A program made the translations under genes and the position numbers. Under the pieces are notes generated by a model. The model did not search any database and was not told the origin of the DNA. It worked only from the letters and a program-made list of their open reading frames with translations. From Nonomuraea turcica (GTDB lineage Bacteria; Actinomycetota; Actinomycetes; Streptosporangiales; Streptosporangiaceae), in assembly GCF_030718205.1 (NCBI RefSeq), contig NZ_JAUZQF010000002.1, positions 1 through 64,000 on the forward strand: a DNA stretch of 64,000 bases. The letters are read 5' to 3'. Shown one piece after another: positions 1 through 9,070 of the stretch; the first letter of the stretch is position 1, and each line of letters starts with the position of its first letter.

Positions 1-36
1 GCGTTCGTCCTGAGCCAGGATCAAACTCTCCAAACA
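1..36 (-). rRNA. 16S ribosomal RNA, 5' end only
   Basis: Read on the minus strand, the first bases give the universal 16S start (GAGTTTGATCCTGGCTCAG followed by GACGAACGC). Alignment by eye to the E. coli 5' end puts mature nucleotide 1 near position 36. Only about 36 nucleotides are inside the window; the rest of the gene, and presumably 23S and 5S, lie to the left. The gene points away from valS, which lies immediately upstream on the same strand. Confidence 0.95.
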
Positions 37-70
37 ATGATCATGTTCGGATGAATCATCCAAGCAATAA

Positions 71-146
71 CCGTCAAAAATGACGGGGTCATACATGTGT
101 GATGCACATGCACTGGCTTTTAACACACTGTTGAGTTCTCAAGAAA
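71..146 (-). other. rRNA leader with antitermination/processing elements
   Basis: The transcribed leader before 16S contains TTGAGAACTCAACAG (142-128) followed by an A-rich GTGTTAAAAGCC segment (about 127-116), the kind of conserved box found before actinomycete 16S genes and linked to rRNA antitermination and RNase III processing. Closer to 16S is a short hairpin, CCGTCA-AAAA-TGACGG (71-86 as written on the plus strand). The functional role is known from related rrn leaders; here it is assigned by similarity only. Confidence 0.6.
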
Positions 147-217
147 CGGACGCGTACATCCCCACCAGGATCTCTCGAGATCCAAGTGTGGAGGCTCCCT
201 CATACTTCGTTTCCTTC

Positions 218-247
218 AGACTACCAGATCCGGACGATTCCTGTCAA
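218..247 (-). promoter_or_regulatory. rrn promoter, proximal
   Basis: On the minus strand TTGACA (247-242) is followed after 18 bases by TAGTCT (223-218). The -35 box is a perfect vegetative sigma consensus and the -10 box is a good TANNNT match. Transcription would start near 211 and give a leader of about 175 nucleotides before 16S, normal for actinomycete rrn operons. Confidence 0.65.
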
Positions 248-299
248 ACCGCCCGATCCGGGAGCTTCCGGACCTGCCTCTCTTCGAGGCAACTCTCCT

Positions 300-329
300 A
301 ACTTACCCTGACTTTCGGCTCTTGTCCAA
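300..329 (-). promoter_or_regulatory. rrn promoter, distal
   Basis: TTGGAC (329-324), 18 bases, then TAAGTT (305-300) on the minus strand. It lies upstream of the stronger TTGACA promoter, so the rrn operon appears to have tandem promoters, as is common in Streptomyces and relatives. A small hairpin (AGGGCT-AACC-AGCCCT, 378-393) lies further upstream. Confidence 0.5.
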
Positions 330-424
330 CCGCATGGCGGGAGCAACCCGAAGCCGGGGTTCGTTCGGAGGGATGCCAGGGCTAACCAGCCCTGCGTTGA
401 AAACTGTAGCAGCCTCAACGGCGC

Positions 425-458
425 GGAAGGTCCATCTTCGGTAACGAATGGACCTTCC
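425..458 (-). terminator. valS terminator
   Basis: A perfect 11-base-pair stem (GGAAGGTCCAT pairing with ATGGACCTTCC) with a 12-base loop starts 15 bases after the valS stop. It separates valS from the rrn promoters and would limit read-through into the rRNA operon. No long T-run follows, as is usual in high-GC actinomycetes. Confidence 0.75.
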
Positions 459-473
459 CCGCGTACGTACGGT

Positions 474-3038
474 TCAAACACCGAGCCCGGCGAGCTGTGC
501 CTCCAGCCGCGCGATGTCGGCGGATGCCTGCTCGGCCCGGCTTCTGACCTTGGCCACCACGTCGTCCGGCGCCTTGGCCATGAACTGCTCGTTGCCCAGC
601 TTGGCGGCCACCTGGGCGGCCTCCTTGCGCGCGGCGGCCAAGTCCTTCTCCAGCCGCTTGCGCTCGGCGACGACGTCGATGGCGCCGGCGGTGTCGATTT
701 CCACCGTCACGTCGCCCACCGAGAGCCGCGCTGTGGCGCTGAACGACTCCGTCGGCTGCGTCAGGCGCAGCAACGCGCGGACCGCCGTCTCCTGATCCGC
801 CAGCGGCGTGCCGGCGAGCCCGAGCCGGGCGGCCACCTTCTGGCCCGGCTTAAGCCCCTGATCCGAGCGGAACCTGCGCACCTCGGTCACCAGCTCCTGC
901 AGCGCGTCGATCTCCGCCTCGGCGGCGGCGTCCGCGTAGCGGGAGTCGGCGACCAGCCACGGCGCCACGACGATCGACTCGCCGCCCGTGACGGCCCGCC
1001 ACAGCTCCTCGGACACGAACGGCACCAGCGGATGAAGCAGCCGCAGCAACGCGTCGAACACGTGGCCGAGCACCAGCCGCGTGTGGTCGAGCCCCTCACC
1101 GAGCTGGATCTTGGCCAGCTCCAGGTACCAGTCGCAGACCTCGTCCCACGCGAAGTGGTAGAGCAGGTCGGCCGCCTTGGCGAATTCATAGTCCTCGAAG
1201 GCGGTGTCCGCGGCCGTCACCACGGTCTGCAGGCGCGACAGGATCCACCGGTCGGCCGCGGTCAGGTCGGCGCCGTCGAGCGACCCGACAGCGGCGCCGT
1301 TCATGAGCGCGAACCTGGTGGCGTTCCAGATCTTGTTGCAGAAGTTGCGTGAGCCGACCGCCCATTCCTCGCTCACCGCGACGTCGGCGCCGGGGTTGGC
1401 ACCACGCAGCAGCGTGAAGCGGGTGGCGTCGGCGCCGAAGCGCTCGATCCAGTCGAGTGGGTCGACCACGTTGCCGAACGACTTGGACATCTTCTTGCCG
1501 TATTGGTCGCGGACCATTCCGTGCAGCGCCACGACGCGGAACGGCGGCTCGCCGTCCATGGCGTAGAGCCCGAACATCATCATCCGGGCCACCCAGAAGA
1601 ACAGGATGTCGTAGCCGGTGACGAGCACGGACGTCGGGTAGAAGCGGGCCAGCTCCGGCGTGGCGTCCGGCCAGCCCATCGTCGAGAACGGCCACAGCGC
1701 GGAGGAGAACCAGGTGTCCAGGACGTCGGAGTCCTGCGTGTAGCCGGCGGGCGGCTCCTCGTCGGGGCCCACGCACACGACATCGCCCTCGGGCCCGTAC
1801 CAGACCGGGATGCGGTGCCCCCACCACAGCTGGCGGGAGATGCACCAATCGTGCATGTCGTCGACCCAGTCGAAGTAACGCTTGGCCAGCTCCGGCGGGT
1901 GGATGCGGGTCCGCCCGTCGCGAACCGCGTCACCGGCCGCCTTCGCCAGAGGCCCGACGTTGACGAACCACTGCAGCGACAGCCGCGGCTCGACGACGGT
2001 CTTGCAGCGCGAGCAGTGGCCGACCGAGTGCACGTAGGGGCGCTTCTCGGCGACGATCCTGCCGTCCGCGCGCAGTGCGGCCACGACGGCCGGCCGGGCC
2101 TCGAAGCGGTCGAGCCCCTGGAACGGCCCGTGCGCGGTGATCACGCCGCGCTCGTCCATGACGGTCAGCGACGGCAGGGAATGACGCCGTCCGATCTCGA
2201 AGTCGTTGGGGTCGTGGGCGGGGGTGACCTTGACCGCGCCGGTGCCGAAGGCCGGATCGACGTGCTCGTCGCCGACCACGGGGATCATGCGACCGGTGAG
2301 CGGCAGCTCGACCATCGTGCCGATCAGGTGGGCGTAACGCTCGTCCGAGGGGTGAACGGCCACGGCGGTGTCGCCGAGCATGGTCTCGGCTCGTGTGGTG
2401 GCCACGACGATCTCGTCGGAGTAGCGGATCGAGACCAGCTCGCCCTCGTCCTCGCTGTGCTCGACCTCGATGTCGGACAGCGCGGTGAGGCAGCGCGGGC
2501 ACCAGTTGATGATGCGCTCGGCGCGGTAGATCAGCCCGTCGTCGAAGAGCCTCTTGAAGATCGTCTGCACCGCACGCGACAGACCCGTGTCCATGGTGAA
2601 GCGCTCGCGTGACCAGTCGACGCCGTCGCCCAGCTTGCGCATCTGGCCGAGGATCCGGCCACCGGACTCCTCTTTCCACTGCCAGACCCGCTCGACGAAC
2701 GCCTCGCGTCCCAGGTCGTGCCGCGACAGCCCTTCCTTGGCCAGCTCACGCTCGACGACGTTTTGTGTGGCGATGCCCGCGTGGTCCATGCCGGGCAGCC
2801 AGAGCGTCTCGCGCCCCTGCATACGGGCGCGGCGCGTGAGCGCGTCCTGGATGGAGTGGTCGAGCGCGTGCCCGATGTGCAGGACGCCCGTGACGTTGGG
2901 CGGCGGCAGGACGATGCTGTATGGCTCGCCCGAGCTGCCCGGATCGGCGCCGAAGTAGCCTTCGGATACCCAGCGGTCATAGCTCCGGGTCTCGACGTCG
3001 GCCGGTGTGTATTGCGTAGGCAGCTCTGGCGTTGTCAC
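474..3038 (-). CDS. valS: Valine--tRNA ligase (ValRS)
   Basis: Class I aminoacyl-tRNA synthetase that charges tRNA-Val with valine in the cytoplasm; 854 residues, normal for the family. Visible are the HIGH signature at residues 54-57, the editing (CP1) domain in the middle, KMSKS at 516-520, the anticodon-binding domain, and a C-terminal coiled-coil arm ([18 protein letters not shown]). I chose GTG at 3038 because the protein then begins VTTPELPTQ like related enzymes; longer frames add a non-conserved extension to 3179. No Shine-Dalgarno precedes this GTG, but a -10 box (TAGAAT) sits exactly where a leaderless mRNA would need it. The neighbour downstream is an rrn operon rather than folC, the frequent partner in actinomycetes. 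Confidence 0.96.
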   Translation of the reverse strand: MTTPELPTQYTPADVETRSYDRWVSEGYFGADPGSSGEPYSIVLPPPNVTGVLHIGHALDHSIQDALTRRARMQGRETLWLPGMDHAGIATQNVVERELAKEGLSRHDLGREAFVERVWQWKEESGGRILGQMRKLGDGVDWSRERFTMDTGLSRAVQTIFKRLFDDGLIYRAERIINWCPRCLTALSDIEVEHSEDEGELVSIRYSDEIVVATTRAETMLGDTAVAVHPSDERYAHLIGTMVELPLTGRMIPVVGDEHVDPAFGTGAVKVTPAHDPNDFEIGRRHSLPSLTVMDERGVITAHGPFQGLDRFEARPAVVAALRADGRIVAEKRPYVHSVGHCSRCKTVVEPRLSLQWFVNVGPLAKAAGDAVRDGRTRIHPPELAKRYFDWVDDMHDWCISRQLWWGHRIPVWYGPEGDVVCVGPDEEPPAGYTQDSDVLDTWFSSALWPFSTMGWPDATPELARFYPTSVLVTGYDILFFWVARMMMFGLYAMDGEPPFRVVALHGMVRDQYGKKMSKSFGNVVDPLDWIERFGADATRFTLLRGANPGADVAVSEEWAVGSRNFCNKIWNATRFALMNGAAVGSLDGADLTAADRWILSRLQTVVTAADTAFEDYEFAKAADLLYHFAWDEVCDWYLELAKIQLGEGLDHTRLVLGHVFDALLRLLHPLVPFVSEELWRAVTGGESIVVAPWLVADSRYADAAAEAEIDALQELVTEVRRFRSDQGLKPGQKVAARLGLAGTPLADQETAVRALLRLTQPTESFSATARLSVGDVTVEIDTAGAIDVVAERKRLEKDLAAARKEAAQVAAKLGNEQFMAKAPDDVVAKVRSRAEQASADIARLEAQLAGLGV

Positions 3039-3046
3039 AGTGACCA

Positions 3047-3052
3047 ATTCTA
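3047..3052 (-). promoter_or_regulatory. valS -10 box, probably for leaderless transcript
   Basis: TAGAAT on the minus strand ends eight bases before the chosen GTG start of valS, so transcription would begin at or within a base or two of the start codon. There is no Shine-Dalgarno sequence. The -35 region (around 3070-3075) is weak. Confidence 0.5.
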
Positions 3053-3155
3053 GGGAGGCGTACGAGCGGAAAAGGCCCCAAGCCCCGGAGGCGGGGCACT
3101 GGGGGCATGGCGTATGACGGCCCACCCTGAGGTGAAGAGGGCCCAATACGCCGAA

Positions 3156-3187
3156 AGCGCCCGCGTGGCGGACTGCCACGGGGCGCT
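3156..3187 (-). terminator. clpX terminator
   Basis: Hairpin with two stacked stems (AGCGCC/GGCGCT outside, CGTGGC/GCCACG inside, loop GGACT, small internal bulge) located 20 bases after the clpX stop and before valS. On the minus strand it is followed by TTTCGGCG. The rest of the clpX-valS gap (about 3053-3155) holds only the weak valS promoter region. Confidence 0.6.
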
Positions 3188-3207
3188 CGGTGCGCGGGGA
3201 GGACGGC

Positions 3208-4491
3208 TCAGGCCGACTTCTCGCGAGGCGTGCGCTGCTGCTTCGCGGCGAGCTGGTCGCGTGGTACGAGAGTCGGAATCGCGTGCTCGAGCACCGACTC
3301 GCGGGTGATGACCACCCGGGCGACGTCCTGCCTGGAGGGCACCTCGTACATGACCGACTGGAGCACCTCCTCCAGGATCGCGCGCAGGCCGCGGGCGCCG
3401 GTGCCGCGCAGGATGGCCTGGTCGGCGATGGCCTCGAGCGCGCCGTCGGTGAACTCCAGCTCCACGCCGTCGAGCTCCAGCAGCTTGCGGTATTGCTTGA
3501 CCAGCGCGTTGCGCGGCTCGGTGAGGATCTGGATAAGGGCCTCGCGGTCGAGGTTGTGCACCGAGGTGATGACCGGCAGACGGCCCACGAACTCGGGGAT
3601 CATGCCGAACTTCAGCAGGTCCTCCGGCATCACGTCGGCGAAGATGTCGGCCGTGTCGACCTCTTCCTTCGACCGGATGATGGCGTTGAAACCGATGCCC
3701 TTCTTGCCGATCCGCGACTCGATGATCTTTTCCAGACCCGCGAACGCGCCGCCGCAGATGAACAGCACGTTGGTCGTGTCGATCTGGATGAACTCCTGGT
3801 GCGGGTGTTTGCGGCCGCCCTGCGGAGGCACCGAGGCCGTGGTGCCCTCCAGTATCTTCAGCAGCGCCTGCTGAACACCCTCGCCTGAGACGTCACGCGT
3901 GATCGACGGGTTTTCGCTCTTGCGGGCGATCTTGTCGACCTCGTCGATGTAGATGATGCCGGTCTCGGCCTTCTTGACGTCGTAGTCGGCGGCCTGGATG
4001 AGCTTGAGGAGGATGTTCTCCACGTCCTCGCCGACGTAGCCGGCCTCCGTGAGCGCGGTGGCGTCGGCGATGGCGAAGGGCACGTTGAGCATCTTCGCGA
4101 GGGTCTGCGCCAGCAGCGTCTTGCCCGAGCCCGTCGGCCCGAGCAACAGGATGTTGCTCTTGGCCAGCTCCAGGCCGTCGTCTCTGCCCCGGTCGCCGGA
4201 CTGCACCCGCTTGTAGTGGTTGTAGACCGCCACCGAGAGCGCCTTCTTCGCCTTGTCCTGACCGATGACGTAGGCGTCGAGGAACTCGTAGATCTCCCTC
4301 GGCTTGGGCAGGTTGTCCCACTTGAGTTCGGAGGACTCCGACAGCTCCTCCTCGATGATCTCGTTGCAGAGATCGATGCACTCATCGCAGATGTAGACGC
4401 CTGGACCGGCAATGAGCTTCTTGACTTGCTTCTGGCTCTTTCCGCAGAAAGAGCACTTCAGCAGGTCTCCCCCGTCGCCGATGCGTGCCAC
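3208..4491 (-). CDS. clpX: ATP-dependent Clp protease ATP-binding subunit ClpX
   Basis: Hexameric AAA+ unfoldase that recognises substrates and feeds them into the ClpP1P2 chamber. 427 residues. The N-terminal zinc-binding domain shows the C4 pattern (CSFCGKS and [10 protein letters not shown]), followed by Walker A GPTGSGKT, Walker B with YIDEVDKI, and the C-terminal AAA lid. GTG at 4491 is chosen because it gives the conserved start [17 protein letters not shown] and has AAAGGAG nine bases upstream; an ATG at 4548 would add 19 non-conserved residues. clpP2 and clpP1 lie directly upstream, but a hairpin between clpP2 and clpX suggests partly separate transcription. Confidence 0.97.
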   Translation of the reverse strand: MARIGDGGDLLKCSFCGKSQKQVKKLIAGPGVYICDECIDLCNEIIEEELSESSELKWDNLPKPREIYEFLDAYVIGQDKAKKALSVAVYNHYKRVQSGDRGRDDGLELAKSNILLLGPTGSGKTLLAQTLAKMLNVPFAIADATALTEAGYVGEDVENILLKLIQAADYDVKKAETGIIYIDEVDKIARKSENPSITRDVSGEGVQQALLKILEGTTASVPPQGGRKHPHQEFIQIDTTNVLFICGGAFAGLEKIIESRIGKKGIGFNAIIRSKEEVDTADIFADVMPEDLLKFGMIPEFVGRLPVITSVHNLDREALIQILTEPRNALVKQYRKLLELDGVELEFTDGALEAIADQAILRGTGARGLRAILEEVLQSVMYEVPSRQDVARVVITRESVLEHAIPTLVPRDQLAAKQQRTPREKSA

Positions 4492-4625
4492 CCCAGATAC
4501 TCCTTTGCGTGGGACCGCCCTGCTCTTGCGAGCAGTGTCTCCGGACATCCTCCGGACTTGGCCGAACCGCTCAGGTTTCGACGTTACCGTCTTCTGGGCC
4601 CTCAGTGAGCCCCCTAGCGGCGAGT

Positions 4626-4664
4626 CGCACCGGAACGTGCCCTATTGGGCAGCGCCCCGGTGCG
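4626..4664 (-). terminator. clpP2 terminator
   Basis: A two-level hairpin: outer stem CGCACCGG/CCGGTGCG and inner stem TGCCC/GGGCA with a TATT loop, starting 11 bases after the clpP2 stop. The rest of the 184-base clpP2-clpX gap must hold the clpX promoter; I see only the clpX ribosome binding site there with confidence. Confidence 0.7.
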
Positions 4665-4675
4665 TCACGTCTCGT

Positions 4676-5299
4676 CTAGGAAGCTACGGCCTGAGCTCGT
4701 TTCTTCCTGGACGGGATGATGTCATCGATCAGACCATACGCCTTTGCCTCGTCCGCGTTGAGAATTTTGTCGCGTTCGATGTCCTTGCGGACTTCGGCGG
4801 AGGTCTTGCCCGTGTGCTGGGCCACGATGTCCTCCAGGAGAGTCCGCATGCGCAGAATCTCCCTGGCCTGGATCTCGATGTCGCTTCCCTGGCCGCCGCC
4901 CTCGGTGGACGGCTGGTGGATCAGCACCCGGGCGTTGGGCAGCGCGAACCGCTTGCCCGGGGTGCCGCCGGACAGCAGCACGGCCGCCGCGGAGGCGGCC
5001 TGGCCGAGGCAGACGGTCTGGATCTCCGGCCGGACGAACTGCATCGTGTCGTAGATCGCCGTCATGGCCGTGAAGGAGCCGCCGGGCGAGTTGATGTAGA
5101 TGCTGATGTCACGGTCGGGATCGAGCGACTCCAGCGTCAGCAGCTGGGCCATCACGTCGTTGGCCGACGCGTCGTCGATCTGCACTCCGAGGAAGATGAT
5201 GCGGTCCTCGAAGAGCTTGTTGTACGGGTTCATCTCCTTCACGCCGTATGACGTGCGCTCGACGAAGGAGGGGAGAACGTAACGGCTCTCGATGTTCAT
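4676..5299 (-). CDS. clpP2: ATP-dependent Clp protease proteolytic subunit ClpP2
   Basis: Serine protease subunit of 207 residues. The triad is visible: Ser in [11 protein letters not shown], His in LIHQPS, and Asp in the C-terminal [14 protein letters not shown] region. Actinobacterial ClpP1 and ClpP2 form mixed two-ring tetradecamers with ClpX or ClpC. The gene starts 11 bases after clpP1, so the two are cotranscribed. The second position in the pair and the N-terminus ([19 protein letters not shown]) match the ClpP2 type. Confidence 0.96.
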   Translation of the reverse strand: MNIESRYVLPSFVERTSYGVKEMNPYNKLFEDRIIFLGVQIDDASANDVMAQLLTLESLDPDRDISIYINSPGGSFTAMTAIYDTMQFVRPEIQTVCLGQAASAAAVLLSGGTPGKRFALPNARVLIHQPSTEGGGQGSDIEIQAREILRMRTLLEDIVAQHTGKTSAEVRKDIERDKILNADEAKAYGLIDDIIPSRKKRAQAVAS

Positions 5300-5310
5300 G
5301 TCAGCTCCCC

Positions 5311-5943
5311 CTAGGAAACCGGGCCCTGTGAGGGCACCTGTCGTGCGCTACGGACGACGTGGTCGATGAAGCCGTAGTCCTTGGCCTCTTCCGCCGTGAA
5401 CCAGCGGTCGCGGTCGGAGTCGGCCTCGATCTGGTCCAGCGGCTGCCCCGTGTGGAAGGCGATCCGCTCCGCCAGCGTCTTCTTCACGTAGAGCATCTGC
5501 TCGGCCTGGATGGCGATGTCGGCAGCGGTGCCGCCGATGCCGCCGGACGGCTGGTGCATCATGACACGGGCGTGCGGCAGGCCGAAGCGCTTGCCCCTGG
5601 CCCCGGCGGTGAGCAGGAACTGCCCCATCGAGGCCGCCATGCCCATCACAACCGTCGATACGTCGTTCGGCACGTATTCCATCATGTCGTAAATCGCCAT
5701 GCCTGCACTCACCGAGCCCCCCGGCGAGTTGATGTAGAGCGTGATGTCGCGCTCTGGGTCGTCGGCCGCAAGGAGCAGCAGCTCGGCGCAGATGCGGTTG
5801 GCGATCTCGTCGTTGACCTCCTGCCCGAGCACGATGATGCGCTCCCTGAGCAGGCGCTGGTAAAGCTGGTCTTCAAGCCGGAAGGCGGAGCCGTTCTCAC
5901 GGCCTCGAGACTCAGGCTGATAGAAGGTCGGCGGGCTGGTCAC
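5311..5943 (-). CDS. clpP1: ATP-dependent Clp protease proteolytic subunit ClpP1
   Basis: 210-residue ClpP serine peptidase. Triad residues lie in MGMAASMGQ (Ser), MMHQPSGG (His) and [15 protein letters not shown] (Asp). GTG at 5943 is chosen because GGAAGG lies seven bases upstream and the protein then starts [17 protein letters not shown]; the open frame extends to 6282 without family similarity. The processed N-terminal region (about 20 residues) is typical. A ClgR-type box about 90 bases upstream suggests induction together with other Clp genes. Confidence 0.95.
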   Translation of the reverse strand: MTSPPTFYQPESRGRENGSAFRLEDQLYQRLLRERIIVLGQEVNDEIANRICAELLLLAADDPERDITLYINSPGGSVSAGMAIYDMMEYVPNDVSTVVMGMAASMGQFLLTAGARGKRFGLPHARVMMHQPSGGIGGTAADIAIQAEQMLYVKKTLAERIAFHTGQPLDQIEADSDRDRWFTAEEAKDYGFIDHVVRSARQVPSQGPVS

Positions 5944-6032
5944 AGCGTCACCTTCCGATGCGTCGTAATCGATTGGCTTTGCTTGTGACCTTAACGCGCG
6001 CCGCCTACAGGTCATGCCCGGTCCCCCGTACT

Positions 6033-6046
6033 GTTCGCTGACGGCG
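6033..6046. promoter_or_regulatory. ClgR-type operator upstream of clpP1
   Basis: GTTCGC-TGACG-GCG fits the GTTCGC-N5-GCG box bound by ClgR, the activator of clpP1P2 in Streptomyces and corynebacteria. It lies 90 bases upstream of the clpP1 start, in the only gene-free stretch before the clpP operon. One short motif alone can occur by chance in GC-rich DNA; its position makes it credible. Confidence 0.55.
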
Positions 6047-6257
6047 CATGTTCGGGGCCTTGCGCCCGGGTGTCCGGGCCATCCAGCCGGCGACCACCCC
6101 TGGCAGCCCTCAGACGGCGGTCCTCGCCGACCAGGAGGCGGTGGCCGGTCGAGGAGGGCCTCGCGCCCTTGGCGCTCCTCATGGGCCCTCTGAGCGCCCC
6201 CAGCGTCGCCTGGCGGCCGGGCCGTCCCTGGCAGCCACGGTGCCCGCGGGTCTTGTG

Positions 6258-6350
6258 CGGGCGCGCGAAGGGGCGGAAGCATCGCCCGCAGCGGTGGCGG
6301 CGGGCGCGCGAAGGGGCGGAAGCATCGCCCGCAGCGGTGGCGGCGGGCGC
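6258..6350. repeat. 43-bp tandem repeat between tig and clpP1
   Basis: Two exact 43-base copies (6258-6300 and 6301-6343) followed by a seven-base partial third copy. Each unit begins CGGGCGCGCGAAGGGG and contains GGAAGCATCGCCCGCAG. The flanking sequence 6050-6257 is non-coding by eye. No open frame crosses the repeat with family similarity. Confidence 0.85.
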
Positions 6351-6367
6351 GGGGGCGCCGGAACGTC

Positions 6368-6400
6368 GAAGCCCCCGGACCGATCCGATCCAGGGGCTTC
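6368..6400 (-). terminator. tig terminator
   Basis: Inverted repeat GAAGCCCC/GGGGCTTC with a 17-base spacer that itself can fold, located 26 bases after the tig stop. It separates tig from the clpP1P2 operon. Confidence 0.65.
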
Positions 6401-6425
6401 GTAGTGCCCGGCGAAGGGCGGAAGC

Positions 6426-7802
6426 TTACGCCTCGGGCTTGTCCTCGGCCTCAGCCTCTTCCTGAGCAGGCTCTTCACCGTTGATCTCGGTGTAGATCGC
6501 CTTGAGGTCGACGTCGTTGCCCTCGGTGTCCACGATCTTGGCGGCGTCGCCGATCACGGACTTGGCCTTGTCGCGGACGATCTCGACCATGGCCAGCGTG
6601 AGCTGGTCGTTGTCGGCCAGGTGCTTGGCCAGCTCGTTGGGCTGGACGCCCATCTCCATGGCGCGGCGCACCACGAAGTTGGTCAGCTCCTGCTCGGAGA
6701 CGCCCAGCTCCTCGGCCTTGACGATCTTGTCGAGCACGAAGCCGACCTTGAGCGCGCGGGCGGAGTTCTTCTCGAACTCGTCGAAGCGCTCCTCCTCCGT
6801 CGTCTGGTAGAGGCGGAAGTAGGCGTCGCGGCTCAGGCCGCTCTCGGCCACCTGGTGGTCGAGGTTGTGCTTGCGGGCGTCGACCTCGGCCTTGAGCGCG
6901 CTGTCCGGCAGCGGGATGTCGATCTGCTCGAGCAGCGCGTCGAGCGACTTCTCCCGGGCCTGCACGACCTGGTCGATGAGCTTGTTGCGGCGGGCCTGCT
7001 CGCGGATGCTGGCCTTGAGCTCGTCGAGCGTGTCGAACTCGCTGGCCAGCTGGGCGAACTCGTCGTCCAGCTCCGGCAGGACCTTCTCCTTGACCGACTT
7101 GACGGTGATGATCACGTCGGCTTCCTCGCCGGCGTTCTCGCCTCCGACCAGCTCGGTCTTGAAGCTCTTCTCCTCGCCGGCGGACATGCCCTCGAGCGCG
7201 GCGTCGAGGCCCTGCAGCACGGAGCCTGCGCCGACCTCGTAAGAGACCTCGCTGGCCTGCTGCTCCTCGATGTTCGTGCCGTCGATCTCGGCGCGCAGGT
7301 CCATGACGACGAAGTCGCCATTGGCGGCCGGGCGCTCGACGCCGGTCAGCGTCGCGAAGCGCTGGCGCAGCGCGTCGAGCTGCGTGTCGACGTCCTCGTC
7401 GGAAACCTCGGCGGAGTCGACCGTGACCTCGATGCCGGCGTAGTCGGGCACCTCGAAGTTGGGCCGGATGTCGACCTCGGCGGTGAACTCGATCTGCTCA
7501 CCGTCTTCGATCTTCGTGACCTCGATGTCGGGCTGGCTGACGGGAAAGACGTCGACCTCGTCGACGGCCTGGCCGTACAGCTTGGGCACCGCGTCGTTGA
7601 GGGTCTCCTCCAGCACTACCGCCCGGCCGAAGCGCTGCTCGATGATGCGGGCCGGAACCTTGCCAGGCCGGAACCCGGGGACGCGCACCTGCTGCGCGAC
7701 CTTCTTGTATGCCGCATCCATGCTCGGGCGCAGCTCGTCGAACGGCACCTCGACAGTGAGCTTGACCCGCGTGGGGCTGAGCTCCTCGACAGCGGTCTTC
7801 AC
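6426..7802 (-). CDS. tig: Trigger factor, ribosome-associated chaperone and prolyl isomerase
   Basis: 458 residues. N-terminal ribosome-binding domain (MKTAVEELSPTRVKLTVEVP, with the GFRPGKVPARII signature in place of the classical GFRKGKVP), a central FKBP-type peptidyl-prolyl isomerase domain (about residues 150-240), and a C-terminal chaperone domain ending in an acidic tail (EEAEAEDKPEA). It binds nascent chains at the ribosome exit. The order tig-clpP1-clpP2-clpX is the common one in actinobacteria. Confidence 0.97.
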   Translation of the reverse strand: MKTAVEELSPTRVKLTVEVPFDELRPSMDAAYKKVAQQVRVPGFRPGKVPARIIEQRFGRAVVLEETLNDAVPKLYGQAVDEVDVFPVSQPDIEVTKIEDGEQIEFTAEVDIRPNFEVPDYAGIEVTVDSAEVSDEDVDTQLDALRQRFATLTGVERPAANGDFVVMDLRAEIDGTNIEEQQASEVSYEVGAGSVLQGLDAALEGMSAGEEKSFKTELVGGENAGEEADVIITVKSVKEKVLPELDDEFAQLASEFDTLDELKASIREQARRNKLIDQVVQAREKSLDALLEQIDIPLPDSALKAEVDARKHNLDHQVAESGLSRDAYFRLYQTTEEERFDEFEKNSARALKVGFVLDKIVKAEELGVSEQELTNFVVRRAMEMGVQPNELAKHLADNDQLTLAMVEIVRDKAKSVIGDAAKIVDTEGNDVDLKAIYTEINGEEPAQEEAEAEDKPEA

Positions 7803-7928
7803 GGAATGGTCTCCTTGATCAAGCTACGAGTGATCGCGGGCGCGTCCATCGGTACGGCCCACGCGCCGCGCCCACATGTGCGGTGTTGGGGCATGCTCTG
7901 CCACGGCCGCATCCAACGCCGATGGTCC

Positions 7929-7934
7929 AGTCTA
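7929..7934 (-). promoter_or_regulatory. tig -10 box candidate
   Basis: TAGACT on the minus strand lies about 127 bases upstream of tig; a weak -35 (TCGTTG, 7958-7953) lies 18 bases further up. The rest of the 168-base gap between tig and the XRE gene shows no other strong signal. Tentative. Confidence 0.3.
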
Positions 7935-7970
7935 GGGCAGATGCACACCCAACAACGACGCCCGCCGCCG

Positions 7971-8837
7971 TCAGAACTCCTCCGAGATCGTCCGCAGTAG
8001 CTCGATCGTCTCATCGGGGGTGGTGCTCACGGCACACAGCCGCTCCATCACCTCGGTGTATCGGTCCACGTCCTCACGCTTGTCCAGGTAGAGCGCGCTG
8101 GCGAGCTGCTCGACGTACACGACGTCGGGCAGGTCGGGATCGGGGAAGCGCAAGATGCTGAACGCCCCGCCCTCGGCACTGTGCCCGCCGAAACTGAACG
8201 GCATGATCTGGATCGTGATGTTCTGCTGGCGCATGAGGTCGATGAGGTGCTCCAGCTGGGCCCTCATCACCTCGGTTCCGCCGATCGGCCGCCGGAGCGC
8301 GGCCTCGTCGATCACCGCCCAGAAGACCGGCCCGTCCGGCTTGTCCAAGATCCTCTGGCGCTCCAGCCGGAGATCGACCCTCCTGGCGATCTCCTCAGCC
8401 CCAATGCCCGCCGCACCGGCGGTCACCACAGCCCTTGCGTACTCTTTGGTCTGCAACAGTCCCGGCACGAACTGGACTTCGTAGGTCCTGATCCTGGCGG
8501 CCGCCTCTTCGAGGCCGACGTACGCCTGGAACCACGTGGGCAGGACATCGTTGAACCGGTGCCACCAACCCGGCTCGTTGGCGGTGGCGACCAGGTCGAG
8601 CACGGCGGAGCGGGCCTGCTGGTCCACGACCCCGTACAGAGTCAGCAGGTCGGCCACGTCGCGTTCTTTGAACCCCACTCGGCCCAGCTCCATGCGGCTG
8701 ATCTTGGATTCCGAGCCACGGATCAGGTGGCCGGCCTCCTCACGAGTGACGTTCTTCGCTTCCCTGAGCTTGCGCAGCTGGGAGCCCAGGAGGATGCGCA
8801 GCGCCGTCGGCCCGGAACCCGGCTGGTTCTGCGTCAC
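7971..8837 (-). CDS. XRE-family helix-turn-helix regulator with DUF5753 domain
   Basis: 288 residues. An N-terminal helix-turn-helix (QLRKLREAKNVTREEAGHLIRGSESKISRMELGR) is followed by the long DUF5753 domain typical of WhiJ-like regulators, which are abundant in morphologically complex actinomycetes. GTG at 8837 is chosen because AGGAGG lies seven bases upstream. The gene is divergent from a small HATPase gene at 9071; such XRE/ATPase pairs, often with a DUF397 protein, are recurrent and linked to development and antibiotic control. No DUF397 gene is present here. Target genes are unknown. Confidence 0.9.
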   Translation of the reverse strand: MTQNQPGSGPTALRILLGSQLRKLREAKNVTREEAGHLIRGSESKISRMELGRVGFKERDVADLLTLYGVVDQQARSAVLDLVATANEPGWWHRFNDVLPTWFQAYVGLEEAAARIRTYEVQFVPGLLQTKEYARAVVTAGAAGIGAEEIARRVDLRLERQRILDKPDGPVFWAVIDEAALRRPIGGTEVMRAQLEHLIDLMRQQNITIQIMPFSFGGHSAEGGAFSILRFPDPDLPDVVYVEQLASALYLDKREDVDRYTEVMERLCAVSTTPDETIELLRTISEEF

Positions 8838-8955
8838 TTTGCCTCCTATCAAGGTCCGCACACACAGTGACACCACATCGCCTTGAATGACAAGGTCTCA
8901 ACCTCGTGTCCGATTCCGGGATCCATGCCCAAAAACGGTGTTTGCTATTGCACAT

Positions 8956-8971
8956 TGCAGCTGCACGTGCA
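8956..8971. promoter_or_regulatory. Overlapping palindromes in XRE/ATPase divergent region
   Basis: Two exact 10-base palindromes overlap: TGCAGCTGCA (8956-8965) and TGCACGTGCA (8962-8971). They lie about 120 bases upstream of the XRE start and 100 bases upstream of the ATPase start, a fitting place for autoregulator binding. Confidence 0.4.
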
Positions 8972-9011
8972 TTTGGGTCTTGCAGCCGCAGCGGTCGTGA
9001 CCCATGATGGC

Positions 9012-9041
9012 TTAGTGCATATTGGGCCAAACATGCACTAA
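9012..9041. promoter_or_regulatory. Inverted repeat before HATPase gene, candidate operator
   Basis: Exact nine-base arms TTAGTGCAT and ATGCACTAA are separated by 12 bases; the spacer contains a further small inverted repeat TTGG-G-CCAA. The site is 29 bases upstream of the start at 9071 and shares the TGCA core with the palindromes at 8956-8971. Confidence 0.5.
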
Positions 9042-9070
9042 CCAAGGCTGAACGGGGAGGTATCGGCGGC

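Noticed and set aside
6258-6350. Possible CRISPR array
   Set aside because: Two direct copies without spacers and no cas genes; it is a simple tandem duplication.
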